From Chlorogloeopsis sp. ULAP01 (GTDB taxonomy: Bacteria > Cyanobacteriota > Cyanobacteriia > Cyanobacteriales > Nostocaceae): DNA of 64,000 nt. Positions within the stretch are counted from its first letter, which is position 1, and each line of letters starts with the position of its first letter. The notes beneath the pieces are model-generated. The model searched no databases. It saw nothing but the letters and a program-made list of their open reading frames with translations, and was not told where the DNA came from. Shown here in pieces: positions 1 to 8,639 of the stretch. Position numbers and translations under genes: made by a program. The stretch spans positions 124,001 through 188,000 of the forward strand of contig NZ_JAUDRH010000010.1 of the NCBI RefSeq assembly GCF_030381805.1, given 5' to 3'.

Positions 1-265
1 TTTAATCTAGCTATATTTTCTAGGGTAGAACGTAAGTTGATATATGTACTCCAACAAGAAGTTATATCAACATTCACTACTTCACAGTTCAAGTAAGCAG
101 CATATTTGAATTATTGACTCCAGAATAGGGAAATTTGGCAGATATTTCTATAAATTACTACTTAAGAAAGGTAAGGTAACCTTACTTGCGATGGGTGTTA
201 TAAATACTTATTACCCTGAATTATAGATTAAGAGTCATAGCAAAAACTTATAATTTCTGCAAACA

Positions 266-475
266 GTGTTATCACCGTGGCAACTTCCACTCCCGTTGGA
301 TGAGTACACAGCAAGCCGAGTTGTTGTCTACTTTTTATTCAACAGCAGATGGGTTCCAATCAAGTTCTGTACCTTATCTAAAGCAATTCAACTTTACTAT
401 GAAGGATTGCGCTCAGGTGAAGAATTTTTTTTATTTCCCGATGGGGTAGATCCTAATGACTTCTACCCTCCTTAA
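266..475 (+). CDS. small conserved-looking hypothetical protein
   Basis: A 69-residue reading frame starting at GTG. The protein is compact and rich in aromatic residues, with an acidic Pro/Tyr-containing C-terminus (DPNDFYPP). It has no signal peptide or membrane segment. Its composition looks like a real soluble protein, and no competing gene lies on the other strand. I do not recognise a family. It converges with the FadL-type gene, with about 27 bases between the two stops. The weak point is the GTG start, which has no clear ribosome binding site. Confidence 0.5.
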   Translation: MLSPWQLPLPLDEYTASRVVVYFLFNSRWVPIKFCTLSKAIQLYYEGLRSGEEFFLFPDGVDPNDFYPP

Positions 476-502
476 GAATATGACAGAGTGATTACACCAA
501 AG

Positions 503-1870
503 TTAAAAACTCCAGTTTAACTGCACTCCTACAATATCAACTTGATTTTCGTACTTTCCTGTGAGACTTCCTTCAGTTCTACTTGCTTGTTCAATTGAAC
601 CATCATCAACAAACAAATGAGCATAGCCTACATCTATACTTAGAGAATCTGAAGGTTGATAGCTGGCACCCACAGCTAACCAAGTGCGATCGCTATCTGG
701 AATGCGGGCAGTGCGATACTCATCTTTAACTGGAGTAGGATCATAAGCAATCCCAACCCGTAAAGTGAGTTGCTCCAAAACTTGATAGTTGAAGCCCAAA
801 CCGACTCGGATCGTATCTCGCCAATTCTCTGGTTGTACTGTACTTGGTTGGGCTGGGTTATCATAGTCGATTTGCAGTTTATCAAAACGGCTCCAGTTTG
901 TCCAAGTTACATCTCCCATCAAGGCAAATTTGGGAGAAACGTTTTGATAGATACTTAAAGAAAGTGTGTCAGGTAGTTTTAATTCTGCTTTGGCATCTGT
1001 ATCTGTGAATGCTCCACGCTGGGTAAGAGCGGCAGCAGCTGTAGGAACTGTAAAATCTGCTTCTCCTCTAAGTTGGTGAGTAATAGCAGAACGATACGCT
1101 AATCCAATCCGGGTGTTTTTGTCAGGTTTATAAAGAATACCCAGGTTATAGCCTAAGCTCCAATCGTTACCTTCCACTGTCACAAAACCATCGGCAGATT
1201 GGGGTTGTGTTGGCAATCCAGCACTCAGCCCAATTAATCCAAAATCAATCGCATTAGAAAGTTCTGCATTAGCGTATTGTAGATTCACGCCTGCACCGAT
1301 TGAAAGTTGATCGGTTAACTTTGCTGCGATCGCTGGGTTAACATTAATAGTTGTAAGCTGGGATTTTACTGCTTGATAACGTCCCACCCAATTTGATTCA
1401 TATTCTGTTGTCAGTGCAAATGGCACGTTTACACCAACACCAAGTTTAATGCGATCAGAAATACTCCAGTTTGCATATAAGTTCGGTACTACTGCGTTTA
1501 CGCCTGCATCCCCACCTTCACCTCCAGACAAGGGAGTACCATTAAATAATGATGAGCCTTGATTCTTAAAGCGGACTGTTGGTGCAATATAGAAAGCACC
1601 ACCTTGAACAGAACTACCTTCTAATTCAGTCAATCCTGCCGGATTGAAAAAGATTGTACTGGCATCATCTACTGCTGCCGCTCCTCCAGTAAAAGCATTA
1701 CCTAAACCTTTCACACTTTGTTCAGATAGGGCAAACCCAGAAGCTTGAGCAACTTGGGGATGAGAACAGACACTTAAAGCAATTGTTGGGAGTAGAAACC
1801 TAAATCGTAATTTTAAGCTTTGCATTTTAATTGCTGATTTCAAAAATTTTGTTTGCTTTTTGGCAAACAA
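503..1870 (-). CDS. FadL/OMPP1/TodX-family outer-membrane transport protein
   Basis: A 455-residue precursor of a long-chain fatty acid or hydrophobic-compound channel of the outer membrane. An N-terminal signal region ends near AQA at about residue 43. It is followed by the family hallmark ASGFAL-EQSVKGLGNAFTGGAA and then NPAGLTEL, the FadL N-terminal plug region. The rest alternates short strands and loops, as in a 14-strand barrel, and ends in aromatic Trp-Ser-Phe, typical for outer-membrane assembly. Length fits the family. Met16 (position 1825) is a likelier start because it gives a normal-length signal peptide. The substrate cannot be told from sequence. A minus-strand terminator-like hairpin lies about 150 bases upstream (2016-2039). 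Confidence 0.85.
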   Translation of the reverse strand: MFAKKQTKFLKSAIKMQSLKLRFRFLLPTIALSVCSHPQVAQASGFALSEQSVKGLGNAFTGGAAAVDDASTIFFNPAGLTELEGSSVQGGAFYIAPTVRFKNQGSSLFNGTPLSGGEGGDAGVNAVVPNLYANWSISDRIKLGVGVNVPFALTTEYESNWVGRYQAVKSQLTTINVNPAIAAKLTDQLSIGAGVNLQYANAELSNAIDFGLIGLSAGLPTQPQSADGFVTVEGNDWSLGYNLGILYKPDKNTRIGLAYRSAITHQLRGEADFTVPTAAAALTQRGAFTDTDAKAELKLPDTLSLSIYQNVSPKFALMGDVTWTNWSRFDKLQIDYDNPAQPSTVQPENWRDTIRVGLGFNYQVLEQLTLRVGIAYDPTPVKDEYRTARIPDSDRTWLAVGASYQPSDSLSIDVGYAHLFVDDGSIEQASRTEGSLTGKYENQVDIVGVQLNWSF

Positions 1871-2266
1871 CGTTTTAGGTGATTTGATGGTGCAAAATTT
1901 AGCTGGTTGATAGCGGATTGTACCAGTTCTGGCGATTGGCTTTGACTTAAAGTATTATTTGTTCAAAATTAGTAAAGTGCTTGAGTGTAAACAACACAAG
2001 CAGATTGATACCCATAAAAAACCCTCCACAAAGGGAGGGAAGCAATAACTATAAAAGCATGAGAATATCCTCAATTGAGAATATCCTTACTCACTCAAAT
2101 AAAAAAAGGAACAAGTATTATGTAAAAAAAGCATATATTTTATGTAATTTTTCAATAGAAGCATATGGGTGATCGCCTAATCTCGAAAGTAAAAAATCAG
2201 TATTAAGCAGAATAATTGTATTGTGGGCGTCTTCTGATAAATCAGCAATTATATACACGACAGCTT
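1871..2266. other. intergenic region between divergent fadL-like and phosphoesterase genes
   Basis: About 400 AT-rich bases that must hold both divergent promoters. The only structure I see is the minus-strand hairpin with a T tail at 2016-2039. A 63-codon open frame here has poor composition and spans the hairpin, so I do not call it. Confidence 0.5.
2016..2039 (-). terminator. Rho-independent terminator-like hairpin, possible leader attenuator of the fadL-like gene
   Basis: On the minus strand this reads CCCTCC, a 6-base loop, GGAGGG, then TTTTTT. That is the classic order for an intrinsic terminator. No minus-strand gene precedes it for about 1.9 kb, so it would end either a short unannotated RNA or a leader transcript of the outer-membrane gene. 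Confidence 0.5.
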
Positions 2267-3913
2267 ATGAAATTGCCACCTCAGTTGCTCACCGATCCAT
2301 TTTTGCAACTGCCAACCTCAACTTCTGTAAGAGTTGTATGGTTTACCGAGTTTGCTGGTTACGAACACATGGTTTCTTACGGTGAGCATTTGACTCAAAC
2401 TGTCTTTGCCAAAACTTCTAAACTAACTCGCACTCGTGAAGATCAACAATCACGTGTGGGAAGTCAAACTCAAGATGGGCAAATTTATCAATATCCCGTT
2501 AAACGTCACATTTGGCGACACGAGGCTGAAGTAATTAACTTAACTCCTGACAAAAAAACTTCTTATCGAGTTACAAGTGTACGTGAAGATGGCGAAAGTG
2601 TTAGTAGTAATGTATTTAATCTTGCACCAAATCCTACTCCCGGCACACCATTGAAAATTCTCCTCACCTCTGATCATCAAATCAAGCCGATGGTGGCAGC
2701 CAATTTACAAAAGGTGGTAGAAACAATTGGGCAAGTAGATGCAGTTTGGTTTGCGGGTGACTTGGCAAATATCCCCGATCGCGCTAGCGAATGGTTTGAT
2801 GATAATCGTGGTGGTGCGTTTTTTCCTTGTTTGCAAGGTCGTGCAAATTATGAAATGTCATACAATAACCAAAAAACAAACTATACAGGAGGAGCGATTA
2901 TTCAATATGCACCAATGTTTACTTGCATTGGTAATCACGAGATTATGGGGCGCTTTGCTAAAGAAGAGAGTTTAAACGCAGAATTTAACGATACAATTCC
3001 CCGTAATGTTGCCCTACATTTGTACGGAGAAGCATTTCTAAAAGATAATTCTTTTAATACCGATACTTACGAAGAAATTTTTACCCTACCACAGAGTAAA
3101 GAAGTTGGAAAAACTTACTACGCAGTCAGCTTTGGTGATGTGCGTTTAGTTGTGCTATACGCTACAAATATGTGGCGTTATAGTAGTAGTGATGACGGAC
3201 ACAAGGGAAAATACGGCGAGCCGGAAACAGAATTAAATAATCCTGAAAATTGGGGTTACGGACAGCATATTTATGAGCCGATTGCCAAAGGTAGCAAACA
3301 GTACGACTGGTTAGTACAAGAACTCAACACTCTTGAGTTTAAACAAGCTAAGTATAAAGTGGTAATGCTGCATCATCCGCCCCATACTTTAGGAGATAAT
3401 ATTATACCTGCTTATACAGACCCAGTACAGATAATAGAACGGGATGAAGGTGACAAGATTAAGGCAGTGCGTTACGAATATCCCAAACAAGCAGACTATA
3501 TAATTCGCGATGTATTGCCACTTTTGGAAGCGGCTGGAGTGCAGTTAGTATTTTTTGGGCATTCGCATTTATGGAATCGCTTTTATAGTTCTTCGGGAAT
3601 GCACTTTATAGAAACTTCTAATGTCGGTAACTCCTATGGTGCTGCTTATGGAGATAAAAAGCGCAAGAACTTACCACTTTGGCATAGTCAAGATTACATA
3701 GCAATTGGCGATCCATATGGTTTAGAACCAGTAGTGCCAACAATTGCGCCGATATTAAATGATGATGGGCAACCGATGCCGTATATTTCCAGTAATGACA
3801 TCACAGCTTTCAGCATTTTTGATACGGCTACAGGTACAGTAAGTAGCTATCGTTTTGATACGCGCAAGCCGGATGGGGAAGTGATTAAATTTGATGAGTT
3901 TAAGTTGAATTGA
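2267..3913 (+). CDS. metallophosphoesterase, purple-acid-phosphatase-like
   Basis: A calcineurin-type phosphoesterase of 548 residues from the ATG at 2267; a TTG at 2216 would add 17 poorly fitting residues. The N-terminal ~130 residues look like the fibronectin-like domain that precedes purple acid phosphatase domains. Metal-ligand motifs follow in order: TSDHQ (~132), GDLAN (~163), GNHE (~222), HHPPH (~369) and GHSH (~431). It probably hydrolyses phosphomonoesters or diesters; the substrate is unknown. No signal peptide is visible. The TGA stop lies within the first bases of the IS605-type element. Without the element the frame would end Lys-TAA instead of Asn-TGA, so protein length is unchanged. 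Confidence 0.85.
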   Translation: MKLPPQLLTDPFLQLPTSTSVRVVWFTEFAGYEHMVSYGEHLTQTVFAKTSKLTRTREDQQSRVGSQTQDGQIYQYPVKRHIWRHEAEVINLTPDKKTSYRVTSVREDGESVSSNVFNLAPNPTPGTPLKILLTSDHQIKPMVAANLQKVVETIGQVDAVWFAGDLANIPDRASEWFDDNRGGAFFPCLQGRANYEMSYNNQKTNYTGGAIIQYAPMFTCIGNHEIMGRFAKEESLNAEFNDTIPRNVALHLYGEAFLKDNSFNTDTYEEIFTLPQSKEVGKTYYAVSFGDVRLVVLYATNMWRYSSSDDGHKGKYGEPETELNNPENWGYGQHIYEPIAKGSKQYDWLVQELNTLEFKQAKYKVVMLHHPPHTLGDNIIPAYTDPVQIIERDEGDKIKAVRYEYPKQADYIIRDVLPLLEAAGVQLVFFGHSHLWNRFYSSSGMHFIETSNVGNSYGAAYGDKKRKNLPLWHSQDYIAIGDPYGLEPVVPTIAPILNDDGQPMPYISSNDITAFSIFDTATGTVSSYRFDTRKPDGEVIKFDEFKLN

Positions 3914-4080
3914 CACTCCCGTGCCTGAAGGCGACGGGATTCTTCTCTCATCCAGCCAACTTGTCTAGAGGAGTTTCCCCACCTAGATAGAGGTCGTTCT
4001 GTCCAGAAGCTTTAGATTCCGTATGCCCTACGGTACTTTTTAATCCTTTCGCCAATATTTGTTTAGCGGCATTGTGGTCA
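3890..4080 (-). ncRNA. predicted TnpB guide RNA (omegaRNA/reRNA)
   Basis: Predicted by position only. In this family the guide RNA overlaps the tnpB 3' end, runs through the right-end hairpin (3918-3938 here) and ends with a guide from flanking DNA. The guide would be about 16-20 bases starting TTCAACTT, the complement of the last codons of the phosphoesterase gene (3909 down to ~3890). The 5' end at about 4080 is a guess from typical lengths. Confidence 0.42.
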
Positions 4081-5126
4081 CGGTGCATGACTGTTCCACA
4101 ATTTGTGCATTTGTGGGTACGAGTAGACAACGATTTTTTAACTCGTGTCCCGCAAACAGAACAGTCTTGACTAGTGTAGTGGGGTGCAACTGCGATCGAC
4201 CAAGTATCAAAAACTTTGGTGTAGTAGTCCACCCAATCAGTAAACAATGACCATGATGCATCACAGATAGATTTAGCTAGATGATGGTTCTTGACCATAT
4301 TCTTCACCTGCAAGTCCTCATAGACTACCAAGTCGTTAGATTGGACAAGCGCTCTTGCAGTCTTAACTGCAAAATCTTTACGCTGTCTACTTACCTTGAG
4401 GTGCTTCTTAGCTAATCTCTTAACAGCTTTACGACGATTAAGCGAACCTTTTTTACTTTTTGAAACTTGACGTTGTTTGCGTTTTAAAGACTTCTCAGCT
4501 TTACGCATCAGTCTAGGATTATCTACTGTTCTACCATTAGAATCAGTGTAGAAAAACTCTAAACCCACATCAATTCCAACTTGATTACCATTGTGTTGAT
4601 GCTGTTCTTTACGTTCAACGTCAACACAGAATTGACAATAATAACCATCAGCACGCTTAACTATTCTGACACGCTTAATCTGCTTAACAGAGTAGAAACT
4701 TAATTCACGAGTACCAATTAACTTGAGCTTGCCAATATTCAAGTCATCAGTGAATATAATGTGTTTTTTGTCAGCAGAAAGCTTGTATCCTGTGGTTTTA
4801 TACTCTACAGAATGTCCACGCTTTTTGAATCGTGGAAACCCTTTTTTACCAGCCTTTTTAGCTTTGCAATTATCATAAAAACGCTTAATTGCTGACCAAG
4901 CTCTATCAGCAGAAGCTTGACGTGCCATAGAGTTAAGCTTGTTGGCAAAATCAAATTCTTTAGCTAAAACAGCACAAAGCTTTTGAAGGTCGTTCTTGCC
5001 AACATCTTTGTTATCCATCCAATGTCTTAGAGCCTTGTTACGGATAAACAGAGCAGTCCTAATGGCTTCATCTATTGAGTTGTACTGACTTTGTTTACCT
5101 TTTAACTTAACTTCTAAAACTAGCAT
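3948..5126 (-). CDS. tnpB: TnpB RNA-guided endonuclease (OrfB of IS605 family)
   Basis: 392 residues, full length for TnpB. The N-terminal OrfB helix-turn-helix region is followed by the RuvC-like domain: first catalytic Asp in GIDVG (~183), Glu in VYEDLQ (~268) and last Asp in HRDHN (~348). A four-Cys zinc ribbon (CSVC and CTNC, ~321-342) sits between the last two. All key residues are present, so it is probably active. Known TnpB proteins use an RNA from the right end of the element to cut DNA beside a short motif equal to the insertion target, here inferred to be TTAC. The gene diverges from tnpA with 88 bases between starts. Confidence 0.92.
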   Translation of the reverse strand: MLVLEVKLKGKQSQYNSIDEAIRTALFIRNKALRHWMDNKDVGKNDLQKLCAVLAKEFDFANKLNSMARQASADRAWSAIKRFYDNCKAKKAGKKGFPRFKKRGHSVEYKTTGYKLSADKKHIIFTDDLNIGKLKLIGTRELSFYSVKQIKRVRIVKRADGYYCQFCVDVERKEQHQHNGNQVGIDVGLEFFYTDSNGRTVDNPRLMRKAEKSLKRKQRQVSKSKKGSLNRRKAVKRLAKKHLKVSRQRKDFAVKTARALVQSNDLVVYEDLQVKNMVKNHHLAKSICDASWSLFTDWVDYYTKVFDTWSIAVAPHYTSQDCSVCGTRVKKSLSTRTHKCTNCGTVMHRDHNAAKQILAKGLKSTVGHTESKASGQNDLYLGGETPLDKLAG

Positions 5127-5214
5127 CGCTTCGACCTGTTGACGATAAATCTAATATAGTACAATATGGTTGATAAGTGCAAGCTATTGACCATAACTTT
5201 ATTATAATTTTAAA

Positions 5215-5610
5215 ATGCATGACAAATATCGACATAAAACAACATCTGTTACTTTAATTAACTATCACTTTGTTTGGATTCCTAAAAGACGGAAAAAAGT
5301 TCTTGTTGGAGATGTGGCTAAACGACTTGAAGAATTGTTGTATGAAAAAACAAAAGAACTAGATTGTGAAATCATAGCTCTTGAAATCATGGAAGACCAT
5401 GTACATCTATTTCTTTGTTGTCCGCCTACTTTAGCACCAGACCAAATAATGTTTAGGCTAAAAGGTTATACTTCAAGAGTACTCAGACAAGAATTTCCAC
5501 ACTTGTTAAAACTTCCTTCGATGTGGACTAGAAGTTATTTTTGTAGCACTGTTGGAGATGCTTCTAGTGAAACAATTAAAAGGTATATTGCCACTCAAAA
5601 AACAAGATAG
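5215..5610 (+). CDS. tnpA: IS200/IS605-family Y1 transposase TnpA
   Basis: 131 residues, near the usual 130-150. It has the HUH metal-binding motif (DHVHLF, His62 and His64) and a single catalytic tyrosine (Tyr124 in KRYIATQ), the arrangement of Y1 single-strand transposases. These excise and insert the element as single-stranded circles at hairpin ends. The N-terminus (YHFVWIPKRRK) is typical of the family. No damage is seen. It lies inside the inferred element and is divergent from tnpB. Confidence 0.92.
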   Translation: MHDKYRHKTTSVTLINYHFVWIPKRRKKVLVGDVAKRLEELLYEKTKELDCEIIALEIMEDHVHLFLCCPPTLAPDQIMFRLKGYTSRVLRQEFPHLLKLPSMWTRSYFCSTVGDASSETIKRYIATQKTR

Positions 5611-5754
5611 ACTGCACCTAAAGGTGCAACGCATTCATCCCATGCCTAAAGGACGGGACACGTCGCTGTGCGATTGTCCCTCATGGGCTTTCTGCTTAGA
5701 TTACTGTAATTAGGAAGAGGGAATGGAGAATGCGATCGCATTCTCCACAATATC

Positions 5755-8430
5755 CTAAACAGCACTTGTCTGCCGAATCGGAATTTCAATTATAAATTCT
5801 GCTCCTTGCTCTGGTGTTGAAGTGCAGCTCAAAACACCTTTGTGATTTTCGACAACAATTTGGTAACTAACCGATAATCCCAAGCCAACACCACTACCCA
5901 CGGGTTTTGTAGTAAAAAACGGATCGAATATTCGTGCTTTGACTTGTTCGCTCATTCCAGCCCCATTATCAGCTATTTTGACACGAACTCTACCCGGAGA
6001 AGCAATTTCTGTACGAATACGAATTTGTGGAACTTGGTATTGGGTATTGGGTACTGGTGATTGGGAAGTGTGAGAAGTTTGAAGAAGGGCGTGGGGAGAA
6101 GCGGAGTATAGGGAGTTTTTCTCTCCCCCATCTTCCCTATCTTCCTTATCTGTTTCTCTCCCTCTCCCCCCTCCTCCTCTTCCTAATCCCCAGTCTTTAG
6201 TCCCTAATCCCTCTAATGCATCAATTGCATTATTAAGAATATTCATAAAGACTTGGTTGAGCTTGCCTGGATAGCACTCAACAGCAGGCAAGTCGCCGTA
6301 TTCTTTAATAATTTCAATTTGAGGATGGCGAAGATTATCTTTGAGTCGGTGCTGCAAAATTAATAAGGTACTGTCAATGCCTTCATGCAGATTAACTCGT
6401 TTCATCTCCGCTTCGTCAAGACGCGAGAAGTTTCTTAAAGACAGGACGATATTACTAATACGTTTAGCACCAGCTTGCATAGATTCTAAAAGCTTTGGCA
6501 GATCCATTACTACAAAGTCAAAATCTATGTCTTGCGATCGCTCAACAATTGTCGAGACTGGTTGAGGATAATTTTCTTGATACAGGTGCAACATATCAAT
6601 TAAGCTGGATATATATTGCTCGGCGTGTGCCAAGTTACCAACAATAAAATTGATGGGATTGTTGATTTCATGAGCAATACCAGCTACCATCTGACCAAGA
6701 GAAGACATTTTTTCGCTTTGCACAAGCTGAGTTTGAGTATTTTTGAGGTTTTCTAAGGCTTGCTGTAACTCTAAACTGTGCTTTTGTGCCACTTGAACTG
6801 CTGCTTGCAGGGCGCGTTCGACAGAGGAGCGTTCGACAATTTCCACTAATAATTGTTCATTTGCATCTTTTAAAGCCTTTGTCCGCTTGTCAACTTGCAT
6901 TTCTAGTTCATCTTTAGCCTCAGACAGGGCTTTTTCTGCCAATGCTCGTTCTTGGTGCAAAGCTACTGCTGCTACTGCTGCTGCTAACATATCTACTTCT
7001 AAAGCATCCCAAGCACGTGCTTCCATACGATTGTCAAAGCCTATAAAACCCCAAAATTTGTTATTTACAGTTAAAGGTAAAAGCAGGATAGAAAGAATTT
7101 CTTGGCAGGCAATAATTTCTCGTTCTGATTCTGGAAATTCAGCGACTATACCTGCAATGATTTCACCCTTTCCTAAAACTTCTGCCCAACGGGGAAGCAC
7201 TTTTTGCAAGGATACGTTTTGCAGTTTGGGTTTATCTATTTCTAGTTTGACGTCTTTTGCACACCACTCGGCACGCTGACTGCTAAGTAAGCATCCTGTT
7301 TCGTTTTGGTGGTTCTCAAACAAGTAAACGCGGCTTGCTCCTGATGCTTGTCCAAGTAATTCTAAGATGTGTGCATAACAATTTCCAGCAGTATCATCAG
7401 CCAGCAACCGTCGCTGTGCTTCTACCAGTGTTGCCAGGTAATGTTCCCGCTTCGCCAAAGCAACTTCAGTTTGTTTACGTTCCGATTCAGCTTTTTGACG
7501 TTGGTTTGCTTCAATCGCTAAAGTTACTAAGTCTGCTATACAACCTGCGAAGTTTTGTTCTTCTAAAGTCCAATGGCGCACACCACCTGTATATTCATGG
7601 CAGACAACGCCTACCATTTCACCTTCCATCCAAATTGGTGCATCTAACATAGATGTAACACCAACGGCGGGCAGATATGCTGTGCCAAATTCACAGGTAC
7701 GCGGATCTGTATAGGCGTCATCGGCAGCAATGCTACGCTCTGCTTCCAGAGCCTGGAAGTATGCTGGATAGTCAACTGCCCTTATTTCTAATCCACAGCT
7801 ATGACGATTAGGGGTTTTCTCGTAGAGGTTGAGGCAGTGAATTTTGGAGCGATCGCTATTGTAGTGCCACACACTTACACGTTCTAATCCAAGAGTGGTG
7901 GCGGCGGCTTCGGTAATTTTGTCTAAAGCGGCATTTAAATCGCCTTGTGCCAAATTTCTACTTTTTGCCAGTGACAAAAGCACCTGATTTTGCTGTTCTA
8001 AGCGATTGTGGGTGTGACGCAGGATTAATTCGCAGCTTTGCCGTTCAATAATATTACTAAAGGTACAAATTACCTGTTCTGTATCATCCTGAGGTTGCGT
8101 ATTCACTAGCAACCAAATCCGTTCACTGTTAGTGCGATCAGAAATACCCAAAATCAGATTTTCTTGTCGAGAAAGTAGTAGATTGGGGTTAGCAAAAGTT
8201 GTATTGTCTGCTTGGGTAATTTGCCAGGTATGGGCAAAAGCAGTAGTTCCCAATAATTCTTGTTCTGAACGTTGTAGCAATTTACAACCTATGTCATTAC
8301 AAAATAAAATTTCTGCCTTTGCTCCCAATAGCATTACCCCTACAGGTATTTGGCGTAAGATTTTTTTTTGATCTAATAAAGTCTTTAAGTCTTTCTGACG
8401 AGCGTAATCTTTTTTATGATTTATTACCAT
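5755..8430 (-). CDS. multi-sensor histidine kinase (PAS-GAF-GAF-HisKA-HATPase)
   Basis: 891 residues, cytoplasmic, with no membrane segment. Order: PAS-like region (~20-120, QIPVGVMLLGAKAEILFCND), GAF domain (~150-310), second GAF (~330-480), coiled coil (~490-575), HisKA with the phospho-His in GIAHEINNP (His587), and HATPase with N box (NILNNAIDAL), G1 (DNGAGM) and G2 (GVGLGLSV). Between the N box and the strand starting QIRIRTE lie about 60 extra residues (~739-798), rich in Gly, Arg, Glu, Ser and Pro. Their DNA (about 6035-6215) resembles the heptamer-type intergenic repeats. No response regulator gene is adjacent. Input signal unknown. Confidence 0.88.
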   Translation of the reverse strand: MVINHKKDYARQKDLKTLLDQKKILRQIPVGVMLLGAKAEILFCNDIGCKLLQRSEQELLGTTAFAHTWQITQADNTTFANPNLLLSRQENLILGISDRTNSERIWLLVNTQPQDDTEQVICTFSNIIERQSCELILRHTHNRLEQQNQVLLSLAKSRNLAQGDLNAALDKITEAAATTLGLERVSVWHYNSDRSKIHCLNLYEKTPNRHSCGLEIRAVDYPAYFQALEAERSIAADDAYTDPRTCEFGTAYLPAVGVTSMLDAPIWMEGEMVGVVCHEYTGGVRHWTLEEQNFAGCIADLVTLAIEANQRQKAESERKQTEVALAKREHYLATLVEAQRRLLADDTAGNCYAHILELLGQASGASRVYLFENHQNETGCLLSSQRAEWCAKDVKLEIDKPKLQNVSLQKVLPRWAEVLGKGEIIAGIVAEFPESEREIIACQEILSILLLPLTVNNKFWGFIGFDNRMEARAWDALEVDMLAAAVAAVALHQERALAEKALSEAKDELEMQVDKRTKALKDANEQLLVEIVERSSVERALQAAVQVAQKHSLELQQALENLKNTQTQLVQSEKMSSLGQMVAGIAHEINNPINFIVGNLAHAEQYISSLIDMLHLYQENYPQPVSTIVERSQDIDFDFVVMDLPKLLESMQAGAKRISNIVLSLRNFSRLDEAEMKRVNLHEGIDSTLLILQHRLKDNLRHPQIEIIKEYGDLPAVECYPGKLNQVFMNILNNAIDALEGLGTKDWGLGRGGGGRGRETDKEDREDGGEKNSLYSASPHALLQTSHTSQSPVPNTQYQVPQIRIRTEIASPGRVRVKIADNGAGMSEQVKARIFDPFFTTKPVGSGVGLGLSVSYQIVVENHKGVLSCTSTPEQGAEFIIEIPIRQTSAV
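6035..6215. repeat. repeat-derived insertion within the kinase ATPase domain
   Basis: The plus strand shows GGTATTGGGTATTGGG, then a CT-rich block, then CTAATCCCCAGTC and TAGTCCCTAATCC. This is the same vocabulary as the spacer repeats at 60128-60192 and 34740-34802. It is in frame and interrupts the conserved region between the kinase N and G1 boxes. Confidence 0.6.
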
Positions 8431-8639
8431 ACTTAATTTAATTCAAAAACTTTCTTCCCTTCTGCCTCCTGCATAGCTGCCTTTTATTCAGTTGTTTTAC
8501 TTTTGTGCGTGCCTCCTGACAAAAATGCACAGCCCCATCTCAAAATACAAACAAAATCAGCTTACTAAGTAGATTGATTTTGATAATATATTATTTGTTA
8601 CAATTTTTATAACCGAAAAAATACGGCTGTTATTTAAAT

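Larger units (their letters stand above)
3910..5705 (-). mobile_element. complete IS605/IS608-type insertion sequence (divergent tnpA and tnpB)
   Basis: Contains a Y1 (HUH) transposase gene and a divergent tnpB, the IS605/IS608 layout. On the minus strand the right end reads GAAT, then a 21-base hairpin (CCCGT...ACGGG), a short spacer and TCAA (3942 down to 3910). The left end has AAAG (5691-5688) next to a CCC-ATGA-GGG hairpin, with TTAC at 5709-5706 just outside. These tetranucleotides match the cleavage and guide sequences I recall for IS608. Joining 3909 to 5706 restores an in-frame stop for the upstream gene, which supports these boundaries. As expected for this family there is no target duplication or terminal inverted repeat. 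Confidence 0.82.

Noticed and set aside
1981..2172. 63-codon plus-strand frame in the fadL/phosphoesterase spacer
   Set aside because: It spans the terminator-like hairpin and has Asn/Lys/Ser-rich composition expected from AT-rich non-coding DNA.
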